Assembly: GCA_910587515.1 (NCBI GenBank)
Contig: CAJULW010000035.1
Location: 62,001 to 126,000, forward strand
Origin: an uncultured Duncaniella sp.
GTDB lineage: Bacteria; Bacteroidota; Bacteroidia; Bacteroidales; Muribaculaceae
Length of the DNA stretch: 64,000 nt
Direction of reading: 5' to 3'
A program made the position numbers and the translations under genes. Positions 17,467 through 25,757 of this stretch are shown here, in pieces. Every line of letters begins with the position of its first letter. Positions within the stretch are counted from its first letter, which is position 1. The notes beneath the pieces are model-generated. The model had not been told where the DNA came from, ran no database searches, and saw nothing but the letters and a program-made list of their open reading frames with translations.

Positions 17467-19668
17467 TCACTTCCTGGGAGCTATGACTCTGTCCCCTATA
17501 AGCTTTGCAAGTTCAGACCGAGTCTCCTCTATCTCCTTTATTTGCCTCATCAAAACCATGGACTTTTCATAATCATTCACCGATTCCCGAAGCGCTTTTC
17601 GTGCATCATCAAGGCGAGTCCACAATATAGCATCCTTCAATTCATGCAAAGCGCGGGGCACAAGCTCCCCTAAAAGGTCCTGTTCGGTATCAACTTTTGC
17701 ATATTTCGTATGCACCTTGCTCAATACATGACGCTCAACCACCAAATCCGTGGCGAGATCGCGCACCATATCATCCGGTGACGAGCATAGCTGCTTCGCT
17801 AAATAAACCACAGAAAACTCCTCAATGCCTTTTAAGTAATTATGATCCACGGCATCGCGCAACGATCGTTCCATAGCCGATACACTGCCATTGTCCGAAG
17901 CCTTCAACCGTATGGCCTCAATCCCCTCGGCAAACTCCTCCTTGCGTCTTTCTTCAAGACGTTCTTTCGCTTTTTCAAGATCATAAGCCCACCTGCAACG
18001 GCTCAAACGAGACGCCTCGTCAATGAAATGAGCGAGATCCTGATTGACGAAACGTATATTATCTCCGTCCAAATCCGCCTCTATATATTCCAAAACCGTG
18101 ATTGGTCTATCATTACCGTCCTCGTCTATCCCTTCTGCAAAAGCATAGTTGCCATATTTGGCGACAAGACGCGCAACCGCCAATTCGTATGTGCGCAAAA
18201 ACCTGCTATGCCCCCCGCCTTCCACAGATGCCGCACCCATCGCACCGCCCGACCGTGCAACTTCCACGCCAACCAAATCCTCGGCAATCACCTCAACATT
18301 TTCTTCCGGAATATCAGCATAAGACAACCGCTCCCTTTCCTCACGGGATTTGAGGCGAAACTCATTGTAGAACTTTCCAACCTCACGACGCAACACATCC
18401 TCGTCCATGAACAGCAGCCTTGAACATTCCTGCACATACACATTGCGTGTAATTTCATCAGGGATCAGAGCGATCGTCTTGACCACACGGGTTATTACCT
18501 TGGCACGCCGAGCCGGGTCATCGGCAGCCTCTCCCATCAATATACGAGCCATAAAACTGATAAAATCAGTCTCATTATCACGTATATACCCCTCCACTTC
18601 CGTCGAACTATGTTTTTGGGCAAAAGAGTCCGGGTCATCACCTTCAGGCAGCAGTAGTACCTTTATATCCATCCCATCCTGCAAAAGCAGCTCTATACCT
18701 CTCAAAGAAGCCTTGATACCGGCTGCGTCGCTATCATAAATAAGCGTCACATTGGTAGTAAACCTCTTTATCAGACGTACCTGCTCGACAGTCAACGCCG
18801 TGCCGGAAGAAGCCACCACGTTGCATACCCCTGCCTGATGCATGGATATCACATCCATATATCCCTCCACAAGAATACACTTTTGAGCTTTCGCTATAGC
18901 TTGTTTCGCCTGAAAAAGGCCATAAAGCTCTTTGCGTTTCAGATATATCTCGGACTCTGGAGAATTGACATATTTCGCTATTTTCTTTTCCTTGCTTAAC
19001 GTACGCCCGCCAAAAGCGACCACTTTTCCCGACAACGTAAAGACCGGATAGATCACCCTGCCCCGGAAACGGTCAAAGATACGGCCGTCATCAGTCTTTG
19101 AACATAACCCGGTTGAAAATAGATACCGTTCGCTATAACCGCGTTCGACAGCCGCCTCATAAAGAGCGTCGCGCGACTCAAGCGCATAGCCAAGGTGAAA
19201 CTTCTCTATCATAGCGTCACCTATCCCTCTATACCTGAAATACGACAGACCGATGTCACGGCCATCTGCTGTTTCACGCAAATTTTTCTCGAAATAGCGC
19301 AACGCGAAATCATTGAGAGCAATCATATTCTCCCTATCGCCCTCAGCCTGACGCTCCTCGTCAGTCATATCGCGCTCCTCTATCTCGATATTATATTTTT
19401 TCGCAAGATAGCGCAAAGCCTCCGTAAACGTCAATTGTTCAAGTTTCATGACAAAACTCACCGGACTTCCGCCTTCACCACAACTGAAACATTTACACAT
19501 CCCTTTTGCTTTCGACACATAAAAAGACGGAGACCTGTCATTATGAAACGGACATAGCCCCACATAATTGGCCCCGCGACGCTTCAGACTGACAAAGTCA
19601 CTCACAACCTCCACTATGTCAGCGGCATCAAGTATCCGCTGAACAGTCGCATTATCTATTTTCTTCAT
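17467..19668 (-). CDS. dnaG: DNA primase DnaG
   Basis: 733 residues from the ATG at 19668 (MKKIDNATVQRIL); the longer ORF form starts with TTG at 19689 and is less likely. It synthesises RNA primers at the replication fork. The N-terminal zinc-binding domain has CPFHNDRSPSF and CKCFSCGEGG (~40-65). The catalytic core includes the conserved GGR segment (VVAFGGRTL) and a TOPRIM domain (ILVEGYMDVISMHQAG... and LIYDSDAAG). The long C-terminal part should contain the DnaB-binding helical domain. Divergent from thrS. Confidence 0.96.
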   Translation of the reverse strand: MKKIDNATVQRILDAADIVEVVSDFVSLKRRGANYVGLCPFHNDRSPSFYVSKAKGMCKCFSCGEGGSPVSFVMKLEQLTFTEALRYLAKKYNIEIEERDMTDEERQAEGDRENMIALNDFALRYFEKNLRETADGRDIGLSYFRYRGIGDAMIEKFHLGYALESRDALYEAAVERGYSERYLFSTGLCSKTDDGRIFDRFRGRVIYPVFTLSGKVVAFGGRTLSKEKKIAKYVNSPESEIYLKRKELYGLFQAKQAIAKAQKCILVEGYMDVISMHQAGVCNVVASSGTALTVEQVRLIKRFTTNVTLIYDSDAAGIKASLRGIELLLQDGMDIKVLLLPEGDDPDSFAQKHSSTEVEGYIRDNETDFISFMARILMGEAADDPARRAKVITRVVKTIALIPDEITRNVYVQECSRLLFMDEDVLRREVGKFYNEFRLKSREERERLSYADIPEENVEVIAEDLVGVEVARSGGAMGAASVEGGGHSRFLRTYELAVARLVAKYGNYAFAEGIDEDGNDRPITVLEYIEADLDGDNIRFVNQDLAHFIDEASRLSRCRWAYDLEKAKERLEERRKEEFAEGIEAIRLKASDNGSVSAMERSLRDAVDHNYLKGIEEFSVVYLAKQLCSSPDDMVRDLATDLVVERHVLSKVHTKYAKVDTEQDLLGELVPRALHELKDAILWTRLDDARKALRESVNDYEKSMVLMRQIKEIEETRSELAKLIGDRVIAPRK

Positions 19669-19739
19669 CTCGACAACAAAATTACTCAATATTCGCTTAT
19701 TTGCCTATATAATCAAGGTGTAGATTTGATATTTTTCGC

Positions 19740-19747
19740 TATATTTG
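19740..19747 (+). promoter_or_regulatory. -7 promoter box for thrS-infC-rpmI-rplT
   Basis: TATATTTG fits TAnnTTTG and lies 55 bp before the thrS ATG. Confidence 0.55.
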
Positions 19748-19801
19748 CAAGCTGAAACAGCAGGAGCCGCTTGTATGGCCCCTTAACAACAACATATTAT
19801 A

Positions 19802-21745
19802 ATGGCAAACATCAATATCACTTTCCCAGACCAGAGTGTCAAGCAGTTTGAATGCGGTGTAACCCCTATTCAAATCGCGGAATCCCTGTCGCCACAACTT
19901 GCCCGCGACATTCTCGCTGCTTCCGTAAACGACAAAGAATGGGACATATCACGTCCCATCAACGAAGACGCCTCTATACGCCTTTTCAAATGGGATGATC
20001 CGGAAGGCAAACACGCTTTCTGGCACTCTTCAGCCCACCTTCTTGCCGAAGCACTTCAAGAACTCTATCCCGGTGTGAAATTCGGGATCGGTCCGGCTAT
20101 CGAAAACGGCTTTTACTACGACATCGACCCCGGAGAAAACACGATCACATCCGCAGACTTCGCCCGCATAGAGAAAAAAATGCTTGAGCTCGCCCAACAG
20201 AAACAGCCGATCGTACGCGCTGATATTTCAAAGGCCGACGCATTGAAACTTTTTGGCGAGCGAGACGAAAAATACAAATGCGAACTTATAAGCGAGCTTG
20301 AAGACGGAAACATAACCACCTATACACAAGGCTCGTTCACCGACCTATGTCGCGGGCCACACATCGCAAACACAGCTCCCATAAAAGCCGTAAAAGTAAC
20401 CTCGCTCGCTGGTGCGTACTGGCGCGGTGACGAAAAACGCAATCAGCTTGTGCGCGTCTACGGCATAACTTTCCCGAAGAAAAAAATGCTCGACGAGTAC
20501 CTCGTATTGCTCGAAGAAGCGAAAAAACGCGACCATCGCAAACTCGGGAAAGAAATGGAACTTTTCGCATTCTCCCAAAATGTAGGAGCCGGTCTTCCGC
20601 TATGGCTACCCAAAGGGACCGCCTTACGCGACCGATTGGAACAATTCCTGCGAAAGATCCAAAAACAATACGGTTATCAACAAGTGATAACACCGCATAT
20701 CGGTAATAAAAACCTATACGTCACATCCGGACACTACGCCAAATACGGCAAAGACTCGTTCCAACCTATCCATACACCGGAAGAAGGAGAAGAATACCTG
20801 CTCAAACCGATGAACTGCCCTCATCACTGTGAAATATTCCGGGCACTTCCGCGCAGCTATCGCGATCTACCTCTCAGACTTGCTGAATTCGGCACGGTAT
20901 ACCGATACGAACAAAGCGGAGAGCTCCACGGACTGACACGAGTGAGAGGATTCACACAGGATGACGCCCACATCTATTGCGCCCCCGACCAGATTAAAGG
21001 TGAGTTCCTGAAAGTAATGGATATCATATTCTACATTTTCAAAGCCTTGAAATTTGACAATTTCGAAGCCCAGATATCCTTACGTGATCCAAACAACAAA
21101 GAGAAATACATCGGAAGCGATGAAAATTGGCATCTTGCAGAGCAGTCCATCATAGACGCATGCGAAGAAAAAGGCCTCAAAGCACGCAAAGAATACGGAG
21201 AAGCAGCCTTCTACGGCCCCAAACTTGACTTTATGGTCAAGGATGCACTCGGACGCAAATGGCAATTGGGCACAATCCAGGTAGACTACAACCTACCAGA
21301 ACGCTTCCAATTGGAATACACCGGTTCTGACAACCAGAAACATCGCCCAGTAATGATACACCGTGCACCTTTCGGGTCTATGGAACGTTTCGTCGCAGTC
21401 CTATTGGAACACACGGCCGGACGTTTCCCCCTTTGGCTCGCACCTCAGCAAGCGGTAGTGCTCCCTATCTCCGAAAAATTCAACGACTATGCTAACGAAG
21501 TCGCATCGCAATTGAACGCACTCGATATCCGCACTCAAGTTGACGACAGAAATGAAAAAATCGGCAAAAAAATACGCGATAACGAACTGAAGAGAATTCC
21601 TTACATGCTCATTGTCGGAGAAAAAGAGGCTGAAAATAACGAAATTTCTGTAAGAAAACAAGGCGAAGGTGATAAAGGTTCGATGAAAATTGCTACCTTT
21701 GCAGCCGAATTGACTCGCGAAGTCAACGAAATGATAAATCAATAA
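19802..21745 (+). CDS. thrS: threonyl-tRNA synthetase
   Basis: 647 residues, full length. Charges tRNA-Thr. Order: TGS domain (~1-62), editing/SAD domain with HSSAHLLAEALQ (~75) and the HxxxC-type second half (FTDLCRGPH), class II catalytic core (motif 2 RYEQSGELHGLTRVRGFTQDDAH; motif 3 MIHRAPFGSMERF), and a C-terminal anticodon-binding domain (~540-647). First gene of a translation operon: infC begins 8 bp after its stop. Confidence 0.98.
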   Translation: MANINITFPDQSVKQFECGVTPIQIAESLSPQLARDILAASVNDKEWDISRPINEDASIRLFKWDDPEGKHAFWHSSAHLLAEALQELYPGVKFGIGPAIENGFYYDIDPGENTITSADFARIEKKMLELAQQKQPIVRADISKADALKLFGERDEKYKCELISELEDGNITTYTQGSFTDLCRGPHIANTAPIKAVKVTSLAGAYWRGDEKRNQLVRVYGITFPKKKMLDEYLVLLEEAKKRDHRKLGKEMELFAFSQNVGAGLPLWLPKGTALRDRLEQFLRKIQKQYGYQQVITPHIGNKNLYVTSGHYAKYGKDSFQPIHTPEEGEEYLLKPMNCPHHCEIFRALPRSYRDLPLRLAEFGTVYRYEQSGELHGLTRVRGFTQDDAHIYCAPDQIKGEFLKVMDIIFYIFKALKFDNFEAQISLRDPNNKEKYIGSDENWHLAEQSIIDACEEKGLKARKEYGEAAFYGPKLDFMVKDALGRKWQLGTIQVDYNLPERFQLEYTGSDNQKHRPVMIHRAPFGSMERFVAVLLEHTAGRFPLWLAPQQAVVLPISEKFNDYANEVASQLNALDIRTQVDDRNEKIGKKIRDNELKRIPYMLIVGEKEAENNEISVRKQGEGDKGSMKIATFAAELTREVNEMINQ

Positions 21746-21753
21746 CCCCCTGA

Positions 21754-22329
21754 ATGGAGAAAAAACCTTTTGTACCGCGCCCAAACAATGGCCCTCGTCG
21801 CCCAATGCCCAACAACCGCAAGGAGGAACCATACGCCATAAACGAATATATTCGTGCCCGTGAAGTCCGTCTTGTTGGTGACAATGTGGAAAACGGTGTA
21901 TATTCCATTCAGGAAGCGTTGAAGATCGCTGATGGTCTCGGTCTCGACCTGATTGAGATATCACCCACCGCCCAACCACCGGTATGCCGAGTGTTGGACT
22001 ACCAAAAATTCCTCTATCAGCAGAAAAAGCGCCAGAAAGAGCAGAAAGCCAAGGCCACTAAAGTTGTAGTCAAGGAAATACGCTTCGGCCCCCAAACCGA
22101 TGACCATGACTATAACTTCAAATTGAAACACGCGATCGGCTTCCTTCAGGAAGGCGCCAAAGTAAAGGCTTACGTCTTTTTCAAAGGCCGTTCGATCCTC
22201 TTCAAAGAGCAAGGTGAAGTGCTTTTGCTACGTTTCGCCAACGATCTTGAAGAATACGGAAAAGTAGACCAAATGCCGGTACTTGAAGGCAAACGCATGA
22301 TTATCATGCTAAGTCCAAAGAAAAAATAA
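21754..22329 (+). CDS. infC: translation initiation factor IF-3
   Basis: 191 residues. It binds the 30S subunit and polices start-codon choice. The N-domain is 'INEYIRAREVRLVGDNVENGVYSIQEALKIADGLGLDLIEISPTAQPPVCRV', followed by a lysine-rich linker and a C-domain with 'KEIRFGPQTDDHDYNFKLKHAIGFLQEGAKVKAYVFFKGR'. The start is an ordinary ATG 8 bp after thrS, preceded by about 25 residues of basic Pro/Asn-rich extension usual in Bacteroidetes. Unlike the AUU start of enterobacterial infC, no atypical start codon is seen. Confidence 0.97.
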   Translation: MEKKPFVPRPNNGPRRPMPNNRKEEPYAINEYIRAREVRLVGDNVENGVYSIQEALKIADGLGLDLIEISPTAQPPVCRVLDYQKFLYQQKKRQKEQKAKATKVVVKEIRFGPQTDDHDYNFKLKHAIGFLQEGAKVKAYVFFKGRSILFKEQGEVLLLRFANDLEEYGKVDQMPVLEGKRMIIMLSPKKK

Positions 22330-22403
22330 TAAAAGCAATATACCTTTGTCTCTCAAGGGTTACGCCTTATAGAATTAAAATCATTATTTAACAATCACAA
22401 CAA

Positions 22404-22601
22404 ATGCCAAAGATTAAGACTAACTCCGGTGCCAAAAAGAGGTTCGCCCTTACCGGATCAGGAAAGATCAAGAGAAAACACGCCTTCAAGAGCCACATCT
22501 TGACAAAGAAAACAAAGAAGCAGAAACGTAACCTTACACACTTCTCAGTCGTATCCAACGCTGACGCTTCAAACGTTAAGGCACTCCTCGCCCTCAAATA
22601 A
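22404..22601 (+). CDS. rpmI: ribosomal protein L35
   Basis: 65 residues, highly basic: MPKIKTNSGAKKRFALTGSGKIKRKHAFKSH... Standard third gene of the infC-rpmI-rplT cluster. A TAnnTTTG-like box (TACCTTTG, 22341-22348) inside the infC-rpmI gap could add an internal promoter. Confidence 0.97.
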   Translation: MPKIKTNSGAKKRFALTGSGKIKRKHAFKSHILTKKTKKQKRNLTHFSVVSNADASNVKALLALK

Positions 22602-22651
22602 GGAGGTTTTCACTATCTTAAAATCGTGATTTCTAATTCAATTCTTTAACC

Positions 22652-22707
22652 GAACGGTCAGCCACCTAAAAAATGAATCTAAGTGCATTGACGTGCCGCT
22701 GACGTTC
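22652..22707 (+). promoter_or_regulatory. long hairpin in the rpmI-rplT spacer, candidate L20 autoregulatory site
   Basis: GAACGGTCAGC (22652-22662) pairs with GCTGACGTTC (22698-22707) as a 10-bp stem with one bulged G; CAC/GTG (22663-22665/22693-22695) can extend it past an internal CC. It ends 16 bp before the rplT ATG. L20 is known to control its own operon by binding mRNA that mimics its 23S rRNA site. That this stem is such a site is inference. Confidence 0.5.
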
Positions 22708-22723
22708 ACAACTCATTTAAAAA

Positions 22724-23074
22724 ATGCCAAGATCAGTAAATCATGTAGCCTCAAGAGCTCGCCGCAAAAAAATCCTCAAACTTACCCGTGGATACTTCGG
22801 TTGCCGTCGCAACGTATGGACTGTAGCCAAGAACACTTGGGAAAAGGGTCTTACCTACGCTTACCGCGACCGTAAGAACAAAAAGCGCAACTTCCGCGCT
22901 CTTTGGATTCAGCGTATCAACGCTGCGGCCCGTCTTGAAGACCTCTCATACTCAAAGCTCATGGGTCTAATCCACAAGGCTGGTATCGAAATCAATCGTA
23001 AAGTCCTTGCCGATCTCGCCCTCAATAACCCGGCAGCTTTCAAGGCAATCGTCGACAAAGTGAAGAATGCTTAA
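22724..23074 (+). CDS. rplT: ribosomal protein L20
   Basis: 116 residues: MPRSVNHVASRARRKKILK followed by GYFGCRRNVWTVAKNTWEK, and the C-terminal domain 'RLEDLSYSKLMGLIHKAGIEINRKVLADLA' that binds 23S rRNA helices 40-41 and, in other bacteria, the operator in its own mRNA. Last gene of the operon, followed by a terminator. Confidence 0.98.
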   Translation: MPRSVNHVASRARRKKILKLTRGYFGCRRNVWTVAKNTWEKGLTYAYRDRKNKKRNFRALWIQRINAAARLEDLSYSKLMGLIHKAGIEINRKVLADLALNNPAAFKAIVDKVKNA

Positions 23075-23099
23075 AACGTATTCCGCTTAGCCATACTTT

Positions 23100-23150
23100 C
23101 AAGGGCTTCCCTTTCATCATTAACACTGCTGAACGGGAAGTCCTTGTTTT
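23100..23150 (+). terminator. terminator of thrS-infC-rpmI-rplT
   Basis: CAAGGGCTTCCC (from 23100) pairs with GGGAAGTCCTTG (to 23146) with one G-U pair, followed by TTTT; 26 bp after the rplT stop. Confidence 0.8.
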
Positions 23151-23191
23151 AGATTAAATTTATACAAGCTCACCATAAAACATTAGATGCA

Positions 23192-24475
23192 ATGAATAAC
23201 GACAAAAAATACTCTGCCGCGACATTATGCGTACAGGCAGGATGGAATCCCGGCAAAGGCGAACCGCGAGTGTTGCCTATCATACAAAGCACAACATTCA
23301 AATATGAGACAAGCGAACAGATGGCAAGACTTTTCGACCTTGAAGATTCCGGCTATTTCTATTCACGTCTGCAAAATCCGACCGTAGACGCTGTCGCGTC
23401 CAAGATCGCAGCCCTTGAAGGTGGAGTCGCCGCGCTTCTTACATCATCAGGTCAAGCCGCGAACTTCTATGCCGTATGCAACATCTGTGAAAACGGAGAT
23501 CATATCGTGTCATCTTCAAATATTTATGGCGGCACATTCAATTTATTCGGAGTAACGCTCAAAAAACTCGGCATAGACTGTACATTCATTGATCCAAACG
23601 CGAGCGAAGACGAAATTCAAAAAGCCTTCAGACCAAACACAAAAGTCCTTTTTGGAGAAACCATCTCAAATCCCGGAGGAGAAGTACTTGACATAGAAAA
23701 ATTTGCACGTATAGCTCACCGTAACGGAGTCCCGTTGATCGTTGACAACACATTTCCCACGCCTATAAACTGTCGTCCGTTTGAATGGGGCGCGGACATA
23801 GTCACACACTCGACAACAAAATACATGGACGGTCATGCTGTCAGTGTAGGAGGTGCGGTGGTAGACAGCGGAAACTTCGACTGGGAAGCGAATTCCGAAA
23901 AATTTCCCGGACTCACGACCCCAGATGAATCATATCACGGTCTGACATATACCAAATCATTTGGCAAAGGTGCATATATCACCAAAGCTGTAGCGCAACT
24001 GATGCGGGATCTCGGTTCTATGATGTCTCCGCAGAACGCATTTTTGTTAAATCTCGGACTCGAGACTTTGCACCTGCGTATGCCTCGCCATTGTGAAAAT
24101 GCCTATAAAGTCGCTGAATGGCTCAAATCAAACCCTAAAGTAAAATGGGTCAACTATTGCAGCCTACCGGACAACAAGTATAATTCATTAGCACAGAAAT
24201 ATCTGCCTAACGGATCTTGTGGTGTCATCGCCTTCGGCCTGAACGGTTCGCGAGAGGATGCGATCAAATTTATGGACAAATTAAAATTCATATCGATCGT
24301 GACACATGTGGCCGATGCACGTACTTGCGTACTCCATCCGGCCAGCCATACGCACCGTCAACTCTCCGACGAACAATTGCGTGAAGCGGGAGTCGCCCCC
24401 GATCTCATACGCTTGTCTGTGGGTATCGAAGATGTGTCCGACATAATATCAGACATAGAGCAAGCTCTGGATTGA
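23192..24475 (+). CDS. metY: O-acetylhomoserine sulfhydrylase (aminocarboxypropyltransferase)
   Basis: 427 residues. PLP enzyme that converts O-acetylhomoserine and sulfide to homocysteine. Family signatures are the PLP-binding THSTTKYMDGH with Lys210, YSRLQNPTVDAVASKIAALEGG near the N-terminus and the metY-typical GVIAFGL/FGLNG segment followed by SIVTHVADARTCVLHPASHTHRQL. It matches metX at 62050, which makes the substrate. No SAM riboswitch was recognised in its 117-bp upstream region. Confidence 0.95.
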   Translation: MNNDKKYSAATLCVQAGWNPGKGEPRVLPIIQSTTFKYETSEQMARLFDLEDSGYFYSRLQNPTVDAVASKIAALEGGVAALLTSSGQAANFYAVCNICENGDHIVSSSNIYGGTFNLFGVTLKKLGIDCTFIDPNASEDEIQKAFRPNTKVLFGETISNPGGEVLDIEKFARIAHRNGVPLIVDNTFPTPINCRPFEWGADIVTHSTTKYMDGHAVSVGGAVVDSGNFDWEANSEKFPGLTTPDESYHGLTYTKSFGKGAYITKAVAQLMRDLGSMMSPQNAFLLNLGLETLHLRMPRHCENAYKVAEWLKSNPKVKWVNYCSLPDNKYNSLAQKYLPNGSCGVIAFGLNGSREDAIKFMDKLKFISIVTHVADARTCVLHPASHTHRQLSDEQLREAGVAPDLIRLSVGIEDVSDIISDIEQALD

Positions 24476-24503
24476 CACTTATCGCAATACAATATCTATC
24501 GTC

Positions 24504-24761
24504 ATGTCATTGTTCCAACTCGTTAAAAAACTTCTATCGGACACCCGCCCGCCAAAGCCCGATGACATTTTACGCATAAGAACCTTCACCAATATCAGCG
24601 AAGCATCTATCGCAAAAAACTGGCTTGAAAACAACGGAATTCCTTCAATAATCGAAAACGAAGGTGAAATGTACACACCTCAGGTCAAAGACGGGATCGG
24701 ACTCATGATTTTCTATCGTGACTGGGACAAAGCCTCTGCTCTTCTATCTAATATGAAATAG
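24504..24761 (+). CDS. DUF2007 small protein
   Basis: 85 residues. 'DDILRIRTFTNISEASIAKNWLENNGIPSIIENEGEMY' followed by 'GIGLMIFYRDWDKASALL' is the DUF2007 (putative signal-transducing, ferredoxin-like alpha-beta) pattern. It follows metY by 28 bp and is probably co-transcribed, though the metabolic link is unknown. Confidence 0.8.
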   Translation: MSLFQLVKKLLSDTRPPKPDDILRIRTFTNISEASIAKNWLENNGIPSIIENEGEMYTPQVKDGIGLMIFYRDWDKASALLSNMK

Positions 24762-24784
24762 CCGGAAGAAACATAAAATCGAAT

Positions 24785-24824
24785 TTTAACGGGATTGCTT
24801 TTACGACAGCAGTCCCGTTAAATT
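24785..24824. terminator. convergent terminator between the DUF2007 gene and the SDR gene
   Basis: TTAACGGGATTGCT pairs with AGCAGTCCCGTTAA (one G-U pair) around a short loop, with A- and T-rich flanks on both sides. Confidence 0.75.
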
Positions 24825-24856
24825 TCTGAATACACCTTATATCCCGGAGATTAGTT

Positions 24857-25633
24857 TCAGTCAAGAGTCTGCAAGCCTCCACCATTGACAAAAAGAGTTT
24901 GCCCGCTTATCCACTCCGACACGGGAGCGGCGAAATAAAGTATCGCACCGGCTATATCCGAAACCTCTCCGAGACGTTTCATCGGTGTGTGTTTCAACAT
25001 ACGCTTTTCTATTTCAGGCGTGAGAACCGACTCAAACGCATGTGTACGCGTCGCACCAGGCCCCACATTGTTTATTCTAACCCCCAAAGGGCCAAAATCG
25101 TATGCGAGATTAGCCGTAAGATGATTGAGAGCCGCTTTAGACGAGGAATACACCCCCATATTAGCCTCTTTATTCAGAGAGCTTGTAGACGTTATGTTTA
25201 TTATACTTCCATATCCGGATTTAGCCATGAACGGAACAGTTAACTGACACAGACGCCATGGAGCAAACACATTTATATTATAAATACGCGTAAGGTAATC
25301 ACGGTCTATTTCAAACGGATTTTCCTTCCCTCCACCTCCGATACCGACATTATTCACAAGTATATTTATCGCTCCATACTCCTCTACCGTATGCTCCACC
25401 AACCTGACAAGATCACTGTCTTCAAGCACATTACAAGCCATAGCAGAAGCAACGCCTCCATTCTCAACTATATGATCCGCAACTCTTGAGGCCCGCTCGA
25501 CAGAGATATCACTGACCATTACAGCCGCACCGGCCCGAGCTAAAATTTCACACGCTCCATGTCCTATCCCGTCACCACCACCGGTAACGACAGCAACCTT
25601 TCCTTTTAAATCAAAGAGACTTTCAATTTTCAT
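24857..25633 (-). CDS. short-chain dehydrogenase/reductase, 7-alpha-hydroxysteroid dehydrogenase-like
   Basis: 258 residues. Classical SDR: TGGGDGIGHGA cofactor loop (~17-27), acidic DIS after beta-2 suggesting NAD(H), NNVGIGG in place of the usual NNAG, catalytic Ser in ITSTSS, Tyr162 and Lys166 in VYSSSKAALNH. The last third, 'LTPEIEKRMLKHTPMKRLGEVSDIAGA...ISGQTLFVNGGGLQ', closely recalls Escherichia coli HdhA (7-alpha-hydroxysteroid dehydrogenase) as I remember it. Bile-acid activity is therefore a reasonable hypothesis in a gut bacterium, but gluconate or other sugar-alcohol dehydrogenases share much of this sequence. It lies 124 bp downstream of the beta-barrel gene on the same strand. 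Confidence 0.75.
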   Translation of the reverse strand: MKIESLFDLKGKVAVVTGGGDGIGHGACEILARAGAAVMVSDISVERASRVADHIVENGGVASAMACNVLEDSDLVRLVEHTVEEYGAINILVNNVGIGGGGKENPFEIDRDYLTRIYNINVFAPWRLCQLTVPFMAKSGYGSIINITSTSSLNKEANMGVYSSSKAALNHLTANLAYDFGPLGVRINNVGPGATRTHAFESVLTPEIEKRMLKHTPMKRLGEVSDIAGAILYFAAPVSEWISGQTLFVNGGGLQTLD

Positions 25634-25757
25634 TCCAATAAAACATTTAAACTAAAACACCAGCCATACCGCCAGAGTTTCAAGCCGCTCCGAAAAGCTT
25701 CACCGACTTATTGAAAAAAGCCATTATGTCTTTGACTAAAAAAGTAGGATCTTAACA

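Noticed and set aside
17842..18423. 193-codon ORF on the plus strand inside dnaG
   Set aside because: Antisense shadow of an intact dnaG with no promoter and low-complexity, His/Arg-rich translation.
21401..21979. 192-codon ORF on the minus strand across the thrS-infC junction
   Set aside because: Antisense to two intact conserved genes; no domain seen.
23075..23191. SAM riboswitch upstream of metY
   Set aside because: The only structure seen is the rplT terminator hairpin; no SAM-I or SAM-II core was recognised.
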